In this document: piece by piece, positions 13,542 to 17,438 of the stretch
How positions within the stretch are numbered: the stretch's first letter is position 1
Layout of the letters: each line of letters begins with the position of its first letter
Assembly (NCBI GenBank): GCA_046728075.1
Contig: JBKPDV010000204.1
Span: 1-17,438, forward strand
Source: JBKPDV01 sp046728075
Lineage (GTDB): Bacteria > Acidobacteriota > Thermoanaerobaculia > UBA5066 > Gp7-AA6
DNA: 17,438 bases
Reading direction: 5' to 3'
Notes under the pieces: model-generated
Databases searched by the model: none
What the model was told of the DNA's origin: nothing
The model's input: the letters and a program-made list of their open reading frames with translations, nothing else
Made by a program: the position numbers and the translations under genes

Positions 13542-13570
13542 TTGACGAGGCGAGGATCGGAGACTATCCT
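13542..13570 (+). promoter_or_regulatory. Sigma70-type promoter giving a near-leaderless transcript
   Basis: TTGACG (13542-13547), a 17-base spacer, then TATCCT (13565-13570). Five of six and four of six bases match consensus, with ideal spacing. The ATG of the downstream gene is at 13580, only nine bases after the -10 box, so transcription would start two or three bases before the start codon. The 107-base gap between the PP2C stop and this gene holds nothing else recognisable. Confidence 0.7.
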
Positions 13571-13572
13571 CG
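13551..13572 (+). promoter_or_regulatory. Inverted repeat overlapping the -10 box (possible operator)
   Basis: CGAGGAT (13551-13557), an eight-base spacer, then ATCCTCG (13566-13572), a perfect seven-base dyad covering the promoter spacer and the -10 hexamer. Its placement suits a repressor site; no regulator can be named. Confidence 0.4.
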
Positions 13573-13579
13573 AACGTTC

Positions 13580-15040
13580 ATGCGTGCGACACAGGTCAGG
13601 CGAACGCCGGCTAAGGCGCTGATCCTCGGCGTCTTATGTCTGTTGGCAGGGGGTCTGGCCAGGGGGCTCGATTCCGCCGGAGCCGTTTCTTCCGCAGCTG
13701 CCTGGGAGGCAAGTCCCTATCGCAACTTCGGTCCCGAGCAGGCTCTGGCCGGCGGCCGGGCCCTCCTGCGCGACGAAGCGAACGACGCCGGGATCGCGAC
13801 CGCGGTCGCTTCGGAGTTGAGGCGAATCTCGACCGAGCTTCATGAGAAGCAGGGCTGGCGGGTGCCGCTGGCCGACGGGGATCCCCTGCGCATCTTCATC
13901 GCGAGGAAGGACGCGGAGGGCGTGCGCCGTCTGGCCGTTCGCGGAATCGATTCCGGCCATCTGATTGCCCCGGCCATCCAGCTCGACGCCACGGGGCTCT
14001 CGGCGCGCCAAATCGTCCATGAGGTCGGCCGGCTCTACGCTTTCGCGACCCTGTCTGCCTACGGCGCGCTCGATCGCTCTTTCGTGACCCAGGCGACAGC
14101 CGAGTACCTCGCGGGGCGCGACGGCGAGGAAGACAGAGAAGAGGCCAGGCTGCTCGCCGCCGCGCCGGCTGTGGATCTGACGACGCACGCGGAGTCCCTC
14201 GGACGCCTGTACATCGAGGAGTTCGCCCGGGACGCGGGCGGGCCGGCCGCGCTGCGCGCCGCATGGGAAAAGGCCGCCGAAACGGGTGAGGAACCCCTCA
14301 GCATCCTCACGAGGGTCTTCACCGAAGCGACGGGCGCCAAAGAAGACGCTCTCCTGCTGCGGTTCAGCGCTCGCCTCTATGCGACTCTCGAGACGGAGGC
14401 TTCGCCGTCACGCATTTCCTTAGCCGACCTCGAGACGCAGGGGCTGGACGCGGCGACTCCGGTTCCATTTACTCTTCGCCACCGGACGTTCCTCCCCAGC
14501 GCCGAGGCGGGCGCGCTGCGCGTGGCCTGGCCCGATCAAGCCGCGGGAGCGGCCGCGATCGTCCGTTATCGCGAGGCGTCGCTTCTTCCCGATGTCGTCT
14601 TCCTGGCTCCGGGCAGCACGCACACGATTCCGCTCTCGGGCGCTTCGCGCGTCGATTTCGTGGTCGCGGCGACGTCGGCGGGTCCGCCGCTTTTCGGCGC
14701 GATCGCCATGGTCGAGCGGGTCGCGTCGTTCCCCTTTGCCGGCCTCGCTGCCCAGGCCGTGGCCGGGCCTGGCCAGCCGCGCGTCACCTGGACGACCTCC
14801 TCCCACGAAAACCTCGCCGGCTGGGCGGTCTTCCGAGAGGAAGTTCTCGCCGACGGCCGCGTCTCACGCACGGGGCCAGAGATCGTCCCCTCATCGCGCG
14901 AAGGGGCGGAGTCGTTCCGTTACGTTTACATGGATTCCGAAGCGAGCCCCGCAACGTTCTACCGTTACACCGTTTGGGCTGTCACGGACGACGGATTGCT
15001 CGCCCGGGCTTTTTCCGCCACGCTGCGGACCGCGGACTAA
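13580..15040 (+). CDS. Secreted protein of unknown function with degenerate peptidase-like motif and C-terminal FnIII-like domain
   Basis: The 486-residue product starts with a Sec-type signal peptide: basic MRATQVRRTPAK, hydrophobic core ALILGVLCLLAGGLA, and small residues after it (cleavage probably between about 28 and 41). The central region (about 50-270) has IVHEVGRLYAFATLSAYGALDRSFVTQATAEYLAG (143-178, split IVHEVGRLYAF / ATLSAYGALDRS / FVTQATAEYLAG). This resembles the helix HExxH plus downstream E of gluzincin metallopeptidases, but the second His is replaced by Arg (HEVGR), so activity is doubtful. Residues about 398-484 (PRVTWTTSSHENLAGWAVFR, then FYRYTVWAVTDDGLLAR) look like a fibronectin type III domain. 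I do not recognise a named family. ATG 13580 directly opens the signal peptide and is nine bases from the promoter -10 box, with no room for a ribosome binding site. Confidence 0.75.
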   Translation: MRATQVRRTPAKALILGVLCLLAGGLARGLDSAGAVSSAAAWEASPYRNFGPEQALAGGRALLRDEANDAGIATAVASELRRISTELHEKQGWRVPLADGDPLRIFIARKDAEGVRRLAVRGIDSGHLIAPAIQLDATGLSARQIVHEVGRLYAFATLSAYGALDRSFVTQATAEYLAGRDGEEDREEARLLAAAPAVDLTTHAESLGRLYIEEFARDAGGPAALRAAWEKAAETGEEPLSILTRVFTEATGAKEDALLLRFSARLYATLETEASPSRISLADLETQGLDAATPVPFTLRHRTFLPSAEAGALRVAWPDQAAGAAAIVRYREASLLPDVVFLAPGSTHTIPLSGASRVDFVVAATSAGPPLFGAIAMVERVASFPFAGLAAQAVAGPGQPRVTWTTSSHENLAGWAVFREEVLADGRVSRTGPEIVPSSREGAESFRYVYMDSEASPATFYRYTVWAVTDDGLLARAFSATLRTAD

Positions 15041-15044
15041 TCCC

Positions 15045-15072
15045 GCATTCTCCCGATCGGGAGAATGCTTTC
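15045..15072 (+). terminator. Perfect palindrome after the secreted-protein gene; weak intrinsic terminator or operator
   Basis: Arms GCATTCTCCC (15045-15054) and GGGAGAATGC (15059-15068) flank a GATC loop, so the whole 24 bases read the same on both strands. It begins four bases after the TAA stop at 15038-15040 and is followed only by TTTC, a poor T tract. It ends five bases before the AAGGA ribosome binding site of the next gene. Confidence 0.5.
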
Positions 15073-15082
15073 AAGGAAAATA

Positions 15083-15910
15083 ATGACTCGGATACCCCCA
15101 AAAATGCGCCGCGAGCCGGACGTCGGAAAGATCATCGACCGCACGATCGTCCGTCTCTGGGACACGATCGAAGAGCTCGAGGCCTTGAACCCGGCCGAGC
15201 TGCGCTTCTACCGCGTCGCGGTCTTTGGAAGCGCCCGCGTCCAGTCGGGGGACCGCGAATACGGTGAAGTCAAGAAACTGGCTTTGCGGCTGACGGAGCT
15301 TGGCTGCGACATCGTCACGGGTGGAGGCCCCGGCTTGATGGAAGCCGCCAATGAGGGCGCGGCCTCTTTGCGCGACAACAGCGGAAAGAACGGCAAGCGT
15401 CGCACGCGCTCGTTCGGGCTCACGATCGCGATTCCGTACGAGAAGGCGAACCCATATCTGGACAGCGTCACGGCGCATCGCACGTTCTTCTCGCGTCTTC
15501 ACCACTTCGTGCGCATGTCGCAGGCCTTCGTAATCTTCCCCGGCGGCATCGGCACGGCCCTCGAGCTCATGATGGTGTGGCAGCTCCTGCAGGTCGGCTT
15601 CATGACTGAGCGCCCCGTCGTGCTCGTGGGAGACATGTGGCAGGGTCTGCTCGACTGGATGCGGCGGGAGATGGCGCCCCGCCGGCTCATCAACTCAGAG
15701 GACCTGGATCTCGTCCATTCCGTTCAGTCGATCGAAGAGGCCGTCACCTGGATCGAGAAGCACAAGGAGAAGTTCGATCAGGCGCGGGAGCGTCTCATCC
15801 TCGAGCGCCGCCGCGCCGCCCGCGCCGTGATGGAAGAGCCGCGCGTCGTCGAGCCGGTCGAGCCGGTCGTCGAGCCGCTCGCGTCAGTCGAGCCAGTTGT
15901 TCCCGAATAA
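15083..15910 (+). CDS. LOG family protein (TIGR00730-like, lysine decarboxylase-like Rossmann fold)
   Basis: The 275-residue product carries both hallmark motifs of the LOG/COG1611 family: GGGPGLMEAANEGA (80-93) and PGGIGTALEL (153-162), plus the opening strand VAVFGSARV (45-53). Family members with tested activity are cytokinin-activating nucleoside 5'-monophosphate phosphoribohydrolases that cleave base from nucleotide; others are only known as nucleotide-binding Rossmann proteins, so the substrate is open. This is a long version with an N-terminal helical extension (1-40). A charged helix (about 226-250) leads to a tail of Val-Glu-Pro repeats. I chose ATG 15083 because AAGGA (15073-15077) lies five bases before it; ATG 15065 is in frame but sits inside the palindrome. 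No separate promoter was found. Confidence 0.88.
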   Translation: MTRIPPKMRREPDVGKIIDRTIVRLWDTIEELEALNPAELRFYRVAVFGSARVQSGDREYGEVKKLALRLTELGCDIVTGGGPGLMEAANEGAASLRDNSGKNGKRRTRSFGLTIAIPYEKANPYLDSVTAHRTFFSRLHHFVRMSQAFVIFPGGIGTALELMMVWQLLQVGFMTERPVVLVGDMWQGLLDWMRREMAPRRLINSEDLDLVHSVQSIEEAVTWIEKHKEKFDQARERLILERRRAARAVMEEPRVVEPVEPVVEPLASVEPVVPE

Positions 15911-16304
15911 TCTTCGCGTGGTCGAATGCGTAGGAGAGCCTTTTTAGCTCCGTCGGCGTAAACCATCTGGCTTCGGCCGCGTCGTCCCCGCCCTGCGCCT
16001 TCCCGCCCACAAGCCGCCCTTCGTAGAGCACCGTCACATTGTGGCCGCGAGGATCGCGGTCGGGTTTGGAATACACGCCGAGGAGCTTTTCGATCTTCAC
16101 CCGCACGCCGGTCTCCTCCAGCGTCTCCCGGGCGCCGCAGTCCTCCGTCGTCTCCTTCCACTCGCAGAAACCTCCCGGCAGGCCCCACCTGCCTTTGAAT
16201 GGCGGCCGCCCCCGACGCACGAGCAGCACGCGCTCCTTCCGGTCGCGCACAAAGGTGTCCACCGTCAAGCGCGGGAGCTTCTTGTTCCTGTAGGGATCTT
16301 CCAT
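15795..16304 (-). CDS. Nudix hydrolase (COG1051-like, ADP-ribose pyrophosphatase type)
   Basis: Nudix enzymes cleave nucleoside diphosphates linked to another moiety, using Mg bound by the Nudix box. The box is complete: G45, then E51, R59-E60, E63-E64 and G66 in GGFCEWKETTEDCGA followed by RETLEETGV. Upstream, RLTVDTFVRDRKERVLLVRR and PPFKGRWGLPGG (35-46) are typical of COG1051 proteins; the real substrate cannot be read from sequence. The conserved domain ends near residue 139 (YAFDHAKIIREQLA). The last 30 residues (Arg/Ala/Pro-rich) are antisense to the 3' end of the LOG gene, with 116 bases of convergent overlap, and look like read-through into non-conserved sequence. ATG at 16304 is preceded by AAGGAA on the minus strand. 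The gene lies 110 bases downstream of the helicase. Confidence 0.88.
   Translation of the reverse strand: MEDPYRNKKLPRLTVDTFVRDRKERVLLVRRGRPPFKGRWGLPGGFCEWKETTEDCGARETLEETGVRVKIEKLLGVYSKPDRDPRGHNVTVLYEGRLVGGKAQGGDDAAEARWFTPTELKRLSYAFDHAKIIREQLARLTRAARRPARPARRRAALPSRRGRRGGARG
15848..15895 (+). repeat. Nine-base repeats encoding Val-Glu-Pro in the LOG gene tail
   Basis: GTCGAGCCG occurs at 15848-15856, 15857-15865 and 15869-15877, and GTCGAGCCA at 15887-15895, separated by zero to nine bases. On the opposite strand the same bases lie inside the arginine-rich C-terminal extension of the convergent Nudix gene. Confidence 0.75.
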
Positions 16305-16341
16305 TTGAGTTTCCTTGGACGCCGCGCGCTCGAAGCCTACT

Positions 16342-16377
16342 CCCTCTCCCTCCGGGAGAGGATCGAGGTGAGGGCGA
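16342..16377 (-). repeat. Palindromic interspersed repeat, copy C, between helicase and Nudix genes
   Basis: On the minus strand this reads CCCTCACCTCGATCC, then the hairpin CCTCTCCC, loop GGA, GGGAGAGG. It matches copies A and B but lies in the opposite orientation. It fills a third of the 110-base gap between the two minus-strand genes; the rest of that gap shows no clear promoter. Confidence 0.75.
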
Positions 16378-16414
16378 GTCTTATTCCGCAGAGATCTCGT
16401 CCGGGACCGGGTCG

Positions 16415-17438
16415 CTACCCGCCGTACTCCCTGAAGAACTCCCGGATCTCCGACGCCGGATCCTGTGTCACCAGCTCCGAAGGGGATTCACCGTACCAGT
16501 CGCGGGGAAGGTAGCGGGCGTACGGCTCTTCGATGAAGCGCCGGCAAATCAAAACGATCACGCCGCGATCGGTTTCGCTGCGGATGAGCCTGCCCGCGGC
16601 CTGGACGACGCGCGTCATGCCTGGCTGCAGGTAGGCGTACTGAAATCCCGCTTCTTCTTTTTCTTCGAAGTAGCGCTTCAGGAGCTCACGCTCGAACGAC
16701 ACCTGCGGAAGAGCGGGGGAGACGACGAAGACTCCCGAGAGCAGCTCGCCCGGATAGTCGACTCCTTCGGCGTACATCCCTCCAGAGACCGCGAAGAGGA
16801 GGATGCCCTCGGGCGGAGGGGTCTCCAGCGCCTGCAGGATCTGGCGCCTCTCGAAATCCGTCAGGTCCGGCCGCTGCACGAGAAGCCGCGAGCGTGTCGC
16901 GCCCATGCTCGAGGCCACCTCGGTCAGGAATCGGTACGAAGGAAAGAGCACGAGATCGTTGCCATGGTGGGCGTCGGACATCTCGGCGATCAGCTTCGCG
17001 ATGCGCCCGTAGTTGCGCTCGCGAGCCGTGTAGGTGGTCCGCACCTGCGGCAGGATCATGACCTTTCGGTTCTCCGGGGGAAAAGGGGGAGGCAGCGAGA
17101 TCGAGGAGGTCCGGTCCGCTTCCAGTCCCAGCACCCGCTGGAGCGTCTCCGCCGGCGTCAAGGTCGCGGACATCAGGATCGTCGAGGACGCCGCGTGGAA
17201 GATCGGCGCGAGCGCTCGGGCCGGGTCGAGACAGACGAGGGCGAGGCGGATCCCGGAGACCCGGCGCTCGACGACGCAGGAAAAGTCCGGCCCGTAGAGA
17301 TTCAGGACGGCCGCGAACCGTTGAAGGAGGAAGTGGACATCCAGGACCGGATCCTCCGGATCGGCCAGGCGCGTGTCCCGTTTCCACGCGAGGTATCGCA
17401 GGAGCTTCGGCTCCCAGTCGGCCCGCCAGGTATGGATG
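16415..17438 (-). CDS. DinG/Rad3-type ATP-dependent DNA helicase, C-terminal half (5' end outside window)
   Basis: The minus-strand frame is open to the window edge, giving 341 visible codons, so the gene continues beyond position 17438. Superfamily 2 XPD/DinG motifs are visible in order: STILMSATLTPAE (motif III region, at about 17190-17145), DLVLFPSYRFL (motif IV region), SGGMYAEGVDYPGE (motif V) and VVQAAGRLIRSETDRGVI (motif VI, with the arginines that contact ATP). The gap between V and VI carries KRYFEEKEEAGFQYAYLQPG, as in DinG-like proteins. Walker A and B boxes and any Fe-S cysteines lie outside the window, so an iron-sulfur cluster cannot be judged. Such helicases unwind DNA with 5'-3' polarity in repair or R-loop removal. 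An internal ATG at 17173 is part of the SAT motif and not a start. Confidence 0.9.
   Translation of the reverse strand, partial: IHTWRADWEPKLLRYLAWKRDTRLADPEDPVLDVHFLLQRFAAVLNLYGPDFSCVVERRVSGIRLALVCLDPARALAPIFHAASSTILMSATLTPAETLQRVLGLEADRTSSISLPPPFPPENRKVMILPQVRTTYTARERNYGRIAKLIAEMSDAHHGNDLVLFPSYRFLTEVASSMGATRSRLLVQRPDLTDFERRQILQALETPPPEGILLFAVSGGMYAEGVDYPGELLSGVFVVSPALPQVSFERELLKRYFEEKEEAGFQYAYLQPGMTRVVQAAGRLIRSETDRGVIVLICRRFIEEPYARYLPRDWYGESPSELVTQDPASEIREFFREYGG

Noticed and set aside
15065..15067. ATG 15065 as the start of the LOG gene
   Set aside because: It lies inside the perfect palindrome and has no ribosome site, whereas ATG 15083 has AAGGA five bases before it.

Overview
The window is a GC-rich bacterial chromosome segment, densely packed and almost entirely housekeeping in content. 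A RodZ-type protein, a signal-peptide protein and a pair of helical-repeat hypotheticals suggest a diderm, free-living bacterium. Acidobacteriota would fit the style of the gene neighbourhood, but I cannot prove the phylum from sequence alone. No rRNA, tRNA, CRISPR array, transposase or phage gene is visible.

Region 1 (1-9224, + strand) is a fused histidine-tryptophan supraoperon: 3' end of hisH, then hisA, hisF, hisIE, trpE, trpG, trpD, trpC, trpF, trpB and trpA. It carries the last steps of histidine synthesis (ProFAR to IGP branch plus the HisIE steps) followed by the whole chorismate-to-tryptophan pathway. Most junctions are 4-base start/stop overlaps (GTGA, ATGA or TTGA), so a single transcript with translational coupling is likely. 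No promoter or attenuator is visible between hisIE and trpE. The only real gap is trpG-trpD (211 bases), which is packed with repeats.

Region 2 (9236-13472, + strand) holds two related helical-repeat hypothetical proteins flanking a RodZ-like membrane protein, then a J-domain/TPR protein and a PP2C-type phosphatase. This looks like a cell-morphogenesis or signalling neighbourhood.

Region 3 (13542-15910, + strand) starts with a good sigma70-type promoter placed so close to the start codon that the transcript should be nearly leaderless. It drives a secreted protein with a degenerate peptidase-like motif and a C-terminal FnIII-like domain. A perfect palindrome follows, then a LOG-family (lysine decarboxylase-like fold) protein.

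Region 4 (15795-17438, - strand) holds a Nudix hydrolase whose 3' end overlaps the LOG gene in convergent orientation, and the C-terminal half of a DinG/Rad3-type helicase running off the window edge.

The most unusual content is repetitive DNA lodged in this housekeeping operon. (i) Heptanucleotide arrays, several sharing a GACT core, sit at four gene junctions and add residues to TrpE, TrpF and a hypothetical protein. (ii) There are three copies of a palindromic element, one translated in frame inside trpE. (iii) Nine-base repeats form the tails of the PP2C and LOG genes. TrpD also has an atypical PRPP-binding loop. I found no convincing new defence or mobile system.
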